This document shows, piece by piece, positions 9,831 to 22,299 of a stretch of DNA of 64,000 nt. Each line of letters starts with the position of its first letter. The first letter of the stretch is position 1. The position numbers were made by a program, and so were the translations under genes. Source of the stretch: Polytrichum commune (lineage: Eukaryota > Streptophyta > Polytrichopsida > Polytrichales > Polytrichaceae); assembly GCA_950295325.1 (NCBI GenBank), contig OX485807.1:2854501-2918500 (forward strand), in the 5' to 3' direction. The notes under the pieces are model-generated. The model saw only the letters and a list, made by a program, of their open reading frames with translations. It did not search any database and was not told the origin of the DNA.

Positions 9831-10448
9831 CTTTGCAAACCAGATCTCTTTGAAGTTGAGGCATCAGAGAAATCTTGAATTGCGGACATTTGCAGTATTT
9901 GTCTCCTCATCTACAACCTTCTATAATTATATTCAGAAGCTTTGTTCACACTAATTTGGATGTATGTGGAAAAATGCGAGGATGAGAATGGGATCCTCAC
10001 CTGTGTTACTTGGGCTCTCGATCATGTTTTAGTGAGAATATTGAAGGTCCAAGATGGAACAGATCACCAACAGCTCCTACACCTTGGATGTGTGGCTCAA
10101 TTCTTCTTAGGTGCTCTGCTTGATCCCTTCTATGCATCCACTGGTCATTCCCAAGTATCCATCAAGTTGTAGCTCTTCAGGTTTTGGTAAAGTGAGTATA
10201 ATGTCTTGTTATTCATACTAGACCTGCAGCGAGCAACATCTCTGTCCTTCGCTTGACTGAAAATCCTAAACATTTCACAACTCATTGGGTATTCAGTCCG
10301 ACCTGGAAGTGGACCTTGGAGCTTTTGATAAACCACGGTACCTTTTCAAGTGAGTTGTTTCAAACAACAAATTATTTGTCCCATACACTCAGGGACCTCC
10401 AGGGGCGAAGGAGAGATAGACAATGGGAAGGATGGCACACTGAGAGGC

Positions 10449-10625
10449 ATACCTTACTCGGCCTTTTGTGGCTAAGATCAAGGGTAGTATCTGACATGAG
10501 ACTAACCGAATCTCATGACATTAATCTATTTTGTCTTGGGTGGGAGTCCGTTCGGCAGCTTCCTGTGAAGACCTGCAATCATCACCTTGGAATTGCACTA
10601 CCTTGGAGGCGCAATTCTTCCTCGT
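10449..10625 (+). pseudogene. U2 snRNA pseudogene with internal deletion
   Basis: Begins ATACCTTACTCGGCC and keeps GGGTAGTATCTG. It lacks the following ~27 bases corresponding to TTCTTATCAGTTTAATATCTG, which form part of the conserved 5' domain. It then resumes with ACATGAGACTAACCGAATCTCATG. The 3' half is recognisable to GAATTGCACTAC. An intact USE-like element lies 71 bp upstream. It cannot fold as normal U2. Confidence 0.85.
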
Positions 10626-10639
10626 CGGGGTGCCAAATA

Positions 10640-11577
10640 GTCTTAAAACTGGAATCAAGAATACTCTACTTTTGCTGCCAAATCTCTTCATCCGTATAGG
10701 AGAGGTCTTCAGATCCTAAGTAGCTACAATACAGAGAAGCCTCCACAGAAAGAAATTGATAATTGTAATTGCTGTTCATTTTGCATCGCATCAGCTGTCG
10801 CCTGATCGCCCGTTCAGATTCTTCCCTTCTTCACTGAACACCACAGAAGAACAAATCTCAGCACTGACACACTCCAATCATTTACTCCAGGACTTACACC
10901 CTTGGAACGCAAAATTTATTATTCTCTGATCACCTTGTGGACAATTTATAGACTTATTCCACAATCTCTGAAGCTACAGTGGGAGTCCTGGTCCTTGACA
11001 CCAATTGTTACGTCATTTAAAATTAGATACCTATTCCTGTTCGCAGGATGAATTATTTGCGCATCGTAGACTGTGCCAATGAGCCTCCTTTACAAGTTTT
11101 ATAGAGAAATGTGCCTCGAAGATTTCCATGATACACCAAGAATACTGTAGGTCAATTGACCTCCTTATGTCAAAAGGGGTAGACACCGTAGGACAGATTT
11201 ACACATACCCTCTTCACGTTAAGCCAGGTGGATGCATAATAGAATTTCACACAGCAAGAACAGAATTGCAAGGTTCAAATTCGAAACTGAGGACTCAATT
11301 TGTGTACAACATTTGTAAGCCATGAACGTCCACAACAGTAATGAATGAGTACTATAAATGCTAACAAGGAGCTAAGAATTTTAGGCAAGTTGGGGTAAAA
11401 GAAATTCATGCTGGATGCTTGTGAGTGAGCTTCATTAAGAATGTTACACCACGCAAGAACAATCCTTCTTAATTGAGCTTACAATGCTGGAGTATCGTCC
11501 CAAATATACACTGGGCTATGAGAGCTTATATATAAAGAAATAATGTAACAAGATTAGCCCCCACACATCACTGCGTA
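10640..11577. other. Intergenic; probable 3' UTR of the minus-strand gene
   Basis: No recognisable coding sequence. On the minus strand an AATAAA (plus-strand TTTATT near 10915) lies about 660 bp beyond the stop of the gene ending at 11578 and could be its poly(A) signal; this is weak. Confidence 0.3.
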
Positions 11578-14500
11578 TCAAACTTGTCGAATGCCATTAA
11601 TGGTGGCATGCCTGGGACTAGGGCTGCGCCCATACATTTGAGAGCTTTCCCGATTTTGAATCCCTGTTTGTGACATGAGGGGAAAGTGGTCTCTGTCATG
11701 GGCAGAAAATGATCTCCATTTAGCCCATGTTAAATTTCTGTTACTACCTGGTAGTGCTGCATCCAAAGACCTCCGACCATGCTCAAAATCATTCCCAGGC
11801 AGTGCCCTCTCCTCCGTTTCATCCACAGAATCAGCATCTACACAAAAGAAGTCGATTTAAGTCAAATCTGTCCGATTGCTGCAAACACATGAAGAACTTC
11901 ATTCAAGAGATCTCCAACGTTACTCTATCACAAATCAATTTCTGCCGGGGATAGAGATGACAGAATTTCCTATGATTTTCAGAATCTATAATTTGATCGA
12001 ACCATAAAACCACTAGCATCCTTCAAAACAGGATCAAACATTTCAAAGTCTCAGTACCAATCACGTACCAATCTATCTGATCAAATGCTGTCAAAAATTC
12101 CACAACCACGTTAAGATGTGAACAGTTTGCTTGTGATGGGACGGTATGGCGAATAAAAAACCCTTGGTTAACACTTCAGAAACGCAGGAAATGCAAAGTT
12201 TACTCACTTGGAGGTGAACTGACAGAATACGCTGTTGATAAACTAGGTGATGAGTGTAACATTGTATTGAGTCTCCACATTTTCTTGTCACCTGACCCAG
12301 ACGGTGTCTTCCCCGGAGTTCTTGGTTCAACACCATTCCTAGGAGTCACATATCCTCCAACACCTGATACACTTCTCTGGAGAGATGGAGTCTGCATACA
12401 TTCCTTCATGTCAACGTTCTGAACAATGATAAATCTCCTATTACCAAAAGATGGTCTCTCCGAGACTAATTCGTCAACCAACAGCATGCGTAACTCCTCA
12501 CCTAGATATCAGGTAAACTTGATAACAAATCTGAACTCCAGCAGTAGGTCAAAGGCTAAATACTTTGAAAATTTGGGAGCTGTAATTGTCTGAGAATACA
12601 AGAGAAATGCACCTGAATGCCTCTTTGGTGTTTGCTCGTAGTAGACTGTGTTATCCCACTATGCCCACTATGTGCTATTTGCTTAGATTGAGATGATGAG
12701 CACGTGGCCTCTTCATCTACCTCAGTTAGTTGATGAATTGTTGCTCCCTTGTACCGAACTTGAGGTTGTTTCTGTGACTTGCCAGTAGCCCCCGGCAAAG
12801 GGGGGCTACGTGTTACATTACCAAGAGGAGGGGGAGGAAGAGGGGAAGCATGCAGAGCAGGCGGTGGTTCAGGTCTGGGTAGAGGTGCCGAATGGGCAAT
12901 TAAACTTGTTGACGCTGCTACAGGTGAAGAGTTAGCACTAAGAGGTGGAGGGGGCAGTTTGTGAAGTTCATTAATTCGAGGTGGTGACATCTTTGTGGGG
13001 GTTCCAATGGGGGACATTCTAGGGGATACATACGTATGTCCTCGCGGTGACTTATGTCCTGAGCAGTAAGTGGCAGAAGAATGCGGCCAGAGGGGTCCAC
13101 TGCTGGGAACCTCTGAAATTGGTCTAGACACGGGTGCAGCAGTAGATATCAGAGGTCCCGAGTGGCTATATCTTTTCTTTTTAGAGGGTACAGTGTTTGT
13201 TGTGACAAAACCTCTTGGAGTCGAGGATAAAGAAGGTGCATCAAAGCACAAAACTGGGGGAGGGTCAGTTTTAGGGGGCAGAGGCATGGGCCAAGACTTG
13301 GGATTTGCTTCAAATGGTGGAAACATGGTCATAGGAACTCCCATTTTTGTAGTACGTCCATGTAGTCGGGGAGAACTTGCAGGCATGACATTGTGAAGAC
13401 GAGGACTTCGGGTAGGACTGCGCTCAGAAGTTGAGGAGTGATAATCATGAGGAAGTGTGTCAGAGTGGAATACACCCGACCGACCTCTATCTGAAGGGAT
13501 AGGAGGGGACCTTGTAGGAGCTGGCACAGCAGAATAGAATCTATGTGAAGGCCTGTCAACCTCTTGAATGTCGTGGACGCCTTCAGAAACAGAAATTGGA
13601 GAAGTGGGTGCTGATTTACTTCCTTTGATTATCCAACGTTGCACTGGAGATTCAAACCCCTCATTGGCAGAGGCGCCCTGTCTATCACTACCTGATGCTT
13701 CGAAAGAGGGGCTCCAAATCCGAGAACCATCCAGCTGTTCATTGGGTCCCTGCAAATCAGTCAACCCTCTAGACCTCAGCAACAGAGAGATTTCAGGCCA
13801 TGATGAACAATTCTCTCACAATCCCTCCTCCATAGTTCAGAATATGGACAAGCACTAGAATAATGGACCTACAACCAGCTGAACATTCTACAACCGAGCT
13901 GAATAATAGGCTGCAAGAACTTTGAACTTACATTTTCAGAGCTTTCAGAACCCATATCATCATGCTGTGCACGCCCTTGGTGCCTGTCTTGATCGGCTTC
14001 ATCAGAATCTGATAAGTCACCATCATCAATGATCTCTGTATTTGACAAGTCATCCTCATCCTCATCCTCAGAACTCAACCGACGGTCAATGTTTAATTCC
14101 CGAGCAGCCTGCTTCATATGGGGCTCAATGCCATGAAGGCATGTCAATCCTTTAGTCAAAAGTTGCATCTGCATCAACCACATCTGGCATTGTTCACGAG
14201 AGCACTACAAATATATATAATGGTCAACATATCTCATACTGACAACAAAAGGGAACCACAGAAAACAGAAAATAGAGTCAAGTTATCATCAATAGACAAC
14301 TTATCCAATCCAAAAAAAGTTGAATAACATTAAGATGTCTTTCATCCAAAGGGAAGCTTTAGTGAAAGTCTTCTTGGGTACTGTTGAAACAAGAATGGGC
14401 ATGACCGTGGTGGTAAGTAGAAATAATATGACAAACAGCAATTAAACCTCTTTGGAATGAAAACAACATCCAGATTTCAGCTTGCTGAGGAATCTAAGTG

Positions 14501-17500
14501 CTTGAGGATTATAGAAATGTAGTTGCATACCATGCACAACAATGCAATTGCTAGACAATAAGTATAAGCGCTGAGCAACAGAATATAACCAAATATAGGA
14601 AGTTAACCTATACAGTTCACATTTCAAATATAAGATTTGTATTTAAGAAAATGCATCTTATATGGGTAGTATTATGCTACCAAACCCAATTTTAATTATT
14701 CAATGCTGATTATCAAGTATTGATTTCAATGTTAAATATTCAACCCACAACCTAATAAACCTTAAGGGATTCAGGTATATTGATCCACCCTGCAATTCGT
14801 AAACTAGCCTGAAATCTTCAAACCTCAACATATGGGTTTACATAGCACACAGGTACCCTACTCTTCAAGAAGGCCTTACACATTTATCTGTACTCCAGTT
14901 GAACCAATGTTAACTTTGGCCTTTCTTACAAGTCGTCCCATGAATGAATTGACAACCACAATATGGTGGCTAATACCAGGAAGAAAAATCTATGCAAATT
15001 GCAGATAGGTTCAAGATGGAAATACACAGGTACTGCATGCAACCTGCAGGGCTTGAAATACCCTAAACCTTCGAATTCGTTCAACGCAAGATAAAGAGAG
15101 TGAGTATACCTGAGCTTTATGGTGGCGGGCAACCTGGCTTATGAGGTTACGGGAAAGGCCTTGTTGTACTGAAAGAAGTTGCCCTCCTAGACACCTGCTA
15201 ACTCCCTCAAACTCTTCCTTAGCAGCTTCTAACTGCTCATTGTCCTGGGAATCAGCTTTACCATTCCTAGGTCTCCCTCTTATATTACGTATCCGATGTT
15301 GATCGAAAGCCTGCCTGCATTATCAAAAGCTATCGATTTGATACTTAGAAGCTCATTAACAGGCAAGCATGTCGTGTACATGTGCAAACCTTGTCACTCT
15401 GGATGAATCCTATGAACACTCATCATTTATGTCTACATCATTTCCATGCACCGATTATCTGGCCACAAATTTTCTCACTGCGAAGGCCAGAGCTAGTGCA
15501 AGGTGCCACAAGCTCTCATTGGTCACATTTGTTACCCAAGAATTCGTAACCGCGATATTTCATGGCAAGTTACTTGAAATCATCACCTGAACTCACTACA
15601 CCCTAAAAGAGAGGGCAAAGATAAGAGAGATGATTGACTCCCAGGGAGTAGACCTTCACCCAGAGGTTAAATGACCTTCAAAGGTGGGTTAATTAGAAAG
15701 ACAAACCAACACACAAGGAAAAAACTACCTTAGGAAATGAACAAGGAGAAGGATAGGGGGTGTCAGGTACAAGGAGTTGAGAGGGTAGGGGAACTTATAA
15801 CACTGTAATGCTGAACCTGCCCAAGATATACAGGGGGCAGAAAAAGTACTCGAAGTACACCACCCCACAAAATGGGTGCTTGACATTTTAAAACCAACAA
15901 AAAATTTGCCAATGTAAGACAAGAAGCTGTTAAAATCTTTTAAAGTCTCACCTCTTTTCATCATACTCCTTTTTTGTCTCCTGCATAAGATACCAGACAT
16001 AGTTGCTGTGATTCAGCAAGGTGAAAAAAGGAACACATAATTCTTATTAGACATATGTAGAACAGAAGAGTCAATCATGCAGCTACACTGCTCAACCAGG
16101 GCATGTGATTGTTAGCTCTTTGAAAAACTGTTTGAATTTGATTGATACTTAGGGTTGAACTGACCATGACTTGTTGCACCTCGCTGAGAAGACTTTCTGT
16201 AGGTTCAGTTACAGTTTGAGTGACATGAGAGGCCTGAAATACATCATCCAGGTTTATTAGAATGGCATAGAACAAGCAACAAAAAATTGCACATAATAGA
16301 TGCAGGATCCTGAGACATTTTGCCTGTTCATGAACTCATACTTGACTACAGCCATGGCAACCTAGCAGCCCAGCAACGAGTTCCTTTATCAACTTCAACA
16401 GAAACCGAAATAGAAGACAGCCCCGAAAATATATAGAAGTTCAATTTAATTTTTTCTACTCTATTTTAATAGCCGAAATAACCACATTATAATTTCTCTG
16501 CCCCTCAAAAAAAGCTGCAGACACAAAATGAAAACAAATGCTTACATAGATCTCCAAAGCTTTTGAGATTTCAAATTGTACTTCTCCCGCAAGCTTATAT
16601 ATTTTACCTGTAAACAGAATGGATCTTGTCAGAAAACTGAAGCTCTTGCCGTATAACAAAATGATCTAAACATTCAGAATTTCCACAAGTTCGCTCTGAA
16701 ATTGGTGTGCAACATCCATACTACATTCAATACTTCCACAACTCCACTCTGACCTAGAGTACCCCTGAAGAGCAATTCTCAGCAACACGAAGTAGCTTCA
16801 AATTTACAAACTTCTAGTGCTCATCTAATGTCTGAGAAATATAATCTCAACTTGCAACGATCATTGCCCATGACTTACCAATCTCTCTGTCCTCTAAAAT
16901 CCCAAAGGTCATTGTAAAACAAGAGGCCATTTTCTCAACAGCTGTAGACAAGTCTGGAAGCACAACACCAACAATATATAGTTAGCAATTGTAGTAAGAC
17001 TCTACAATGCACCCCTATTTAGCCATGATGAACTCTCGCAAATTTCTCGCAAGAAACTGAGTCCCAGTACTCGAAGCCTTTTCCCATTTCCGCAAATAGG
17101 CATCCCTAACAACCTCCACCAGTGTATATCCATTTCAAGTGCAAAAGTGAGCTTATTATTTCAAGTGAAATCAGAATTTGGTATTTGATCAGCCCCAGCA
17201 AGAGCCAATTTAGTATCCCAAAGAAAGAACATAAAATGCAAGAGGAAATTGTTACAGGAGCTATTACCATTAGCATGTTTGGAAACTTCAGAAGAGACAT
17301 GGACAAGCCCCTCGTAGCGTTTTTGCATGCATCTAACATCCTGTACAGACATCAATCATTTAGATTGCAGGAATCTCACATCCAAACATTATTGCATCAA
17401 TTTTGATCCTTAAGCAAGAATGGAAGGACAAGGAGACAATTGTTCTAGCAATAACATAACCTACATATAGCACAAGCCTTCCGCGAAGGATCCTCTGTAA

Positions 17501-18934
17501 GAAAGGAATTCAGATAGTATATTGCAAAAGGCATTCTGCAATTTAGGGGAACATACGCAACCTACAATAAATACTACTTTGATTGGTGCACCCAAATCAT
17601 GTCATTCAAAGTGATCGCTAGTATAACACAACCCCTGAAGAAGATACCTAGTCCTTCTATTTACCAAAGTTTAAAATTCCTAATCTATCCGATGTTTCAA
17701 GGACACATCAATTAGGTATGAGAAGCTTCGCTAAAATCTATTTCATGGTATTGCAATGCGCTATAAAGTAATAACCATAAATTCCAAGAACCTCTGCTGC
17801 TGTGTCCAACCTTTTAGAGTAGAATAACACACCTGTGCTCTAACCTTGATTGTAAGTTGTAAGAAAGTGTAATTGACTTCGGACATTCTTAGGTCACGAG
17901 TTTTTCCACAGCGAGACAGCACTTAAATAGGTGTGTGAACATTCGATTACTACTTTCTAAATGGTGGAAAGTAATGTTACCAATCTCTAGGGCGATATTG
18001 TACATGAAACCAGTTTAGTATGCGAAAACCATGGCCCAGCTTGCATCTCGTATACAGAGTACCTAGTATGCGATATTCCATGCAGGTTTCAGGTCTTTGA
18101 ATCCTCTTTACCAGTAAAAGCTCTGCTAGTAGAACTGCTGCCTCATGGCGACAATAAAAAAAACCAGTCCAACAAAAGCCGGGAATGATCAAACATGGTC
18201 TCGCCATGATCGCACGTTGGTTGACCATGTGGTCCGACTATAATGCAGTTTTTCTCTCCTATACAGAAATGCACGGTTCAATCCTTATAACCACACCACT
18301 TCGCTGCTGCTTTGCTGCAGACGTCGATGCCCAAACGCAATCGAAAAATATCAAAAGCATGTTAAGTGTTCTTGGCGGGGGGAGGGGGGCCAACTACGTA
18401 GAAAACCTCGAAACTCTGAAAAGCTCTCTGGAGCTACAAAGCTCCACTCACTCCAACCAGAGAGGCGGATCTAAGCGCTCGGATATCCACCGATTTTCCC
18501 TCTAGTTAGTGGAGGTGAAGAAGAGTCCTCCTGCACAAACCCCTGCATTCGCAAATTTCTATGCGAAAAACTAGCACACACTAACAAATGCCGTAGGATG
18601 GTGATGCATTCCCGGTTCTAACAAAGACGAATCAAGAAAGTACTCCATATGCACTCCATATCATTTTTATCTTGACATGAAGCCTCCCTTTAGAATCGCC
18701 GGATCATTCTAATAAACCACACTAACATCCCCCTTTGCTGGTGCCTCTTAAAAATGATGATCTCACCTTCATTCCCTTGGCCACTTTCGCGTCCTCCGAC
18801 GGCAGCGCATAGCTGGAGTCATCTCCGCCTTCCTGCTGATGATGATGATGATGCTGAGGCGGATTGTGATGATGCTTCTCCTTGCTCCTACTGCCCTGCC
18901 GCGCGAAGTCCCGCAGCTTCTTGAACGACTTCAT
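11578..18934 (-). CDS. At2g33490-like protein: AH/BAR-like domain with proline-rich C-terminus (11 exons)
   Basis: Model: complement of 11578-11837, 12208-12496, 12613-13749, 13932-14204, 15110-15314, 15952-15980, 16165-16233, 16546-16607, 16879-16953, 17268-17340, 18767-18934. All junctions are GT-AG and all phases agree, giving 879 residues. It belongs to the plant family of Arabidopsis At2g33490 (described as hydroxyproline-rich; N-terminus predicted AH/BAR-type, so probably membrane binding; function unknown). Residues 1-56 are basic then His-rich (HHHHH from a GAT-type microsatellite). Residues 45-270 align with the family helical domain (KDVRCMQKRYEGL, GEVQFEISKAL, SQVARHHKAQ). An acidic stretch SSEDEDEDD lies near 271-279. 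Residues 319-697, one exon, are Pro/Ser-rich with INELHKLPPPPL and SLIAHSAPLPR as in relatives. Residues 698-879 (last two exons) go beyond where angiosperm relatives usually end. The splice acceptor of the second-last exon is the least certain boundary (12496 or a few bases off). Confidence 0.85.
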
Positions 18935-19335
18935 CGTTCCGTCATCACCAGAGCACCATCATCATAATCATTGTCGTTGCTCTTAGCCTCGCTCTCTGTT
19001 GCCCCCGGCTGCCCCTTCCCCCCAGCTTTGCCCTCACTCCTCACTCCGAGCGAGCTTGTGAGCAGCGCCAGTTTGTTTGTTTTGGCTCGTTTCTTTATGC
19101 CTAGGATGCCTTAATCCACGCTTGTTAGCTCGTTGGAGAGCTCGTCAGTGTGACTACCGAGCATGTCCGGCCCCGAGGACGTTGGAGCTTCGTAGCTGCG
19201 GTCAAGGCCTCCGGTGCTCGCATGTGTTGTGTGCCTGTCTGTATTCGCAACAAGCTCGCCGGCTATGGCGTCTCTCGCTCTCCCCGGGCGGAAGACCGGG
19301 CCGGGCCGGGCCGGGCCGGGCAGGTCTTCCCAGAA
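18935..19335 (-). other. 5' UTR and upstream region of the At2g33490-like gene
   Basis: GC rises sharply, with CT-rich stretches on the transcribed strand and a GGGCC tandem (19299-19320) just upstream. This fits a promoter-proximal region, but no clear TATA box is visible. Overlapping ORFs on both strands at 19077-19475 look like GC-driven artefacts. Confidence 0.4.
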
Positions 19336-19336
19336 C

Positions 19337-20850
19337 GGGCCGGGTCATCAGTCAGGGGGACGGCTGCCACGGAGCATGGGTCGGGCGCGGTGCGAACAGC
19401 CAGTCTACAGCGGAACTGGGAGTCTTTCGTCCCTTTTCCTCTCTTCAAGCTTTTGACTTTCTAACTCGGTTATAATGTTTTCCCGTTTCCTAGAATCTTT
19501 CTATCTTTCTCATCAAACAAACCATTAAACAAACAACCAACCAACCAACCAACCAACTAGGCTCGCCATTACATGGTCCTATTCCTGTGGGCCACACTAA
19601 TTGCCAAGAGCCCATGTTAGTTCTGGTAACCAGACTCAATGTGGTCCACACTAATTCTCAACCCACGCTCATATTCTTAGTGTGGAATTAGTGTGGGTCA
19701 CACTAATTCTTTATTCGTCATGTAATTAATGTGTTTGTCGGAAGTCTTCATGAAGACGTAGGGGAAGATCCGGGGTCTTGGATCCACGTTAGTTCCACCT
19801 TGACTAGAAAATTAAATCTGACCCATATCAATGGTTTCCCACACTAACATGACTATTTCGTGTAGTTGGTGTTGCCACTCTTTTTGAAACACGGGATTCA
19901 TATTTTGGAATGAAACAATGGTCATCATGTACCGTGGTAATATTGAGTTGGGATTTTCCCATACCATGCGGACAGGGGTCATGCGCGGTCCGAACACGCC
20001 GTCTACATGGATTTGGGAGCTTTCCGTCCCTTCTTTTTCATTCAAACGTTTGACTTTTCACCTCTGTTATTTTTAGTTAGTTAGTTAGTTTACTAGAATC
20101 TTCCTGTCTTACTAGCAAATAAATACTCCACAATGCCACAATATGAGACTCCGCAATAAATATTTTGGAATGAAAATTTGGTTGTCGAGTGATCGTAGTA
20201 CTACTTAGTTGGGGTCAAGTTGGAGTTTCCTTGACCATGCGATTGAACATTCTACATGGAATGGGGAGTGACTTTCCAACTTGAATGTGTTTGTTTTTTG
20301 GGCTTTTTGTTTATTTTTGCACTTTTTTGGCGTGTTGACTGTACGAAGATCTTTCAAGCTTACTAACACATAAATAGTCAAGGTAACGTCATTTTTGAGA
20401 TTTTATACAAATCTTTCAAGAATGAGAAATTGGTTGTCTGGAATTCTCGTATTTTAGTTGGGGTTTCGAAGACCACGCGGATGGGGGGGGGGTGGCCACG
20501 GTGCAACACATGCAATCTACATGGAATTGGGAGTGTTTTGTCCCTTTTTCTCCTCTCTCCCCAAGCTTTTGACTTTCCGACTTGGTTCTCTTTTTCTATT
20601 TTTGCACTCTATGAGGTGTTGGGTTAACTAGGGGATCATTTTGTGTTAGTTAATTATTTATAAATAAATAAATAGTGTGTTGCTAAAGCCTTTGAAATAT
20701 GGAACTAATCATTTGAAATGGGAAAAATATTGGTTGTTGGGTACCGTAGTACTAAGTTTGAGGCAAAGGTGGGGTTCCCAGGATCATGCAGATGGGAGTC
20801 GGGCCCAATGCAACACATGCAATGTACATGGAATTGAGAGTTTCTAGGAT
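19337..20850. repeat. Degenerate tandem modules, period about 230-310 bp (one gap near 600 bp), at least five copies
   Basis: The module has, in order, GTACCGTAGTA-like text, CATGCGGA.GGG, GG..GCAACACATGCAATCTACATGGAATTGGGAG, then GTCCCTTTTTC and TTTTGACTTTC. Copies centre on about 19400, 20000, 20265, 20520 and 20825, with a faint further one near 22200. Copies are strongly diverged and carry no shared reading frame. Confidence 0.7.
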
Positions 20851-22185
20851 CATGTGGGAGGGGGCAAAGTGCATTGATAATGGATCAAGCATGTTGAAAG
20901 CATTTAGTCTACATGGGGGAGAAAATTTATGTCTTTTCAAAATCTGTACTTTTGGTCTCAATTTTGCTCCCTTCTTTTTCTTTTTTCCTATGTGTTGAGG
21001 TTAACATCTTCCTATCATCCCCTTCACAATAATAAATAAACGACAAAGGATAGAGTGCCACTAACCCACCATCGACGTCTTTTCTCTCCAAATGGTGAAG
21101 CTTGCATCAAAAATTTTATGTAAATTCAATATTATGCAGTGGATGATTTAGTTGTGGCCTGCAATAGTACAATGGTCAACTTCAAAGCTTTGGTTGTTAA
21201 ATTGTGATTTTTAGTGATATTTTAATTGTTTTGGAGGCTTCAACTAACCACTTTATGAGATGCAATACCCTACATTTTACTAATAGTTGATTTTTTATGC
21301 TACGGTGTTAATTTTCCCTTTGCATTATTTTCAACATTGTGTTAATTGTAAAAGAAATCACATGATTTGAGTTTGAGAGAGAGAGAGAGATGCAAGTTCA
21401 TATGTATACTCATGATGGATTTACAAATAGAATTAGTGAATATTAAAGTAGACCAAGGTGACATAGAGTAGGCATGGAGTCCTTTGCCCATATTCTCTTA
21501 TTGAGACTTTTCGCATTCCACTTTAGTTTTATCCCCTGTGTTTCTTGAATGGTTAGCCTAGAAAATTTGGATCTTACAACTTGTGTTAGAAAACAAAGAC
21601 ATTGTTTGCAAATTATAGTCGGCGTTGCACCAAGTTTAAAATGTGACATTACCTTGAAACAATATGTGTAGGCATTTAGGTACTCTACTTTCCTCGTTGT
21701 TTTAGTTTTGACAACATCAGATCAAATACATTGAAGCAAATAATTATTGAACATGTGGACACCCCCCCCCCCCCACACACACAACCGTTTTTCTTTCAGT
21801 TTTAGTAAACAACAAAAATGTGGGTAAAAGGTCGGATTTGCCGAATGGGCCGAGTTGCAACAAGGTGCACCAATTATGGTCAAGAGCAATGCAAGCTACA
21901 CTAAATAGTTCTATTAGTGTGGGTGGAAAATTAGTGTGAAAACAATTAGTGCGGGTTGCTCTCCTTATATAGTCTGGGTGGACATAATGTGAGTCCCTGA
22001 CCCAAGGTTCTCCCACTCATTCTTTCTTGAGACATAAATCAATGCCTTACATAAAATCAATTGATATTCATGTATCAAAAGTAGCGTAGAAATTATATTC
22101 ACCCACATCGAGTTTTTAGAAAAACTAGTAATGTGGCCCACATTATTCCTCCATATGAGAATTATTGTGGCCCACACTAATAAGG
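19585..22185. repeat. Cluster of CCCACACTAAT motifs
   Basis: CCACACTAAT or ATTAGTGTGG occurs at about 19590, 19647, 19690, 19838, 21915 and 22168. Near variants occur at 21932, 21945 and 22132. They are in both orientations and partly outside the tandem modules. An AGTGTGTGTGGG variant is near 27100. Confidence 0.6.
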
Positions 22186-22299
22186 GTATTAGTGTATCTA
22201 TCTACATGGAGTCTTTCACCTTTTCCCCACTTTGAGGTTATTAACTTTGCACCTTGATTTTCCCTAGTAGACGAACTTAGATTTTTTCCATCTCACCAA

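Larger units (their letters stand above)
8555..10640 (+). repeat. U2-containing tandem repeat, unit about 1,041 bp
   Basis: Blocks at 8555-8650, 8690-8910, 9180-9410 and the U2 copy at 9408 recur in the same order at 9720-9880, 9890-10090, 10240-10448 and 10449. The two U2 starts are 1,041 bp apart. The promoter-proximal block containing GTGAGTTGTTTCAAACAAC is the best conserved. Divergence of roughly a quarter to a third outside that block shows that the duplication is not recent. Confidence 0.85.

Noticed and set aside
9538-9954. 138-codon plus-strand ORF over the U2 3' end and spacer
   Set aside because: It begins inside the U2 snRNA and is not open in the sister unit; at most it overlaps a decayed PPR-like fragment.
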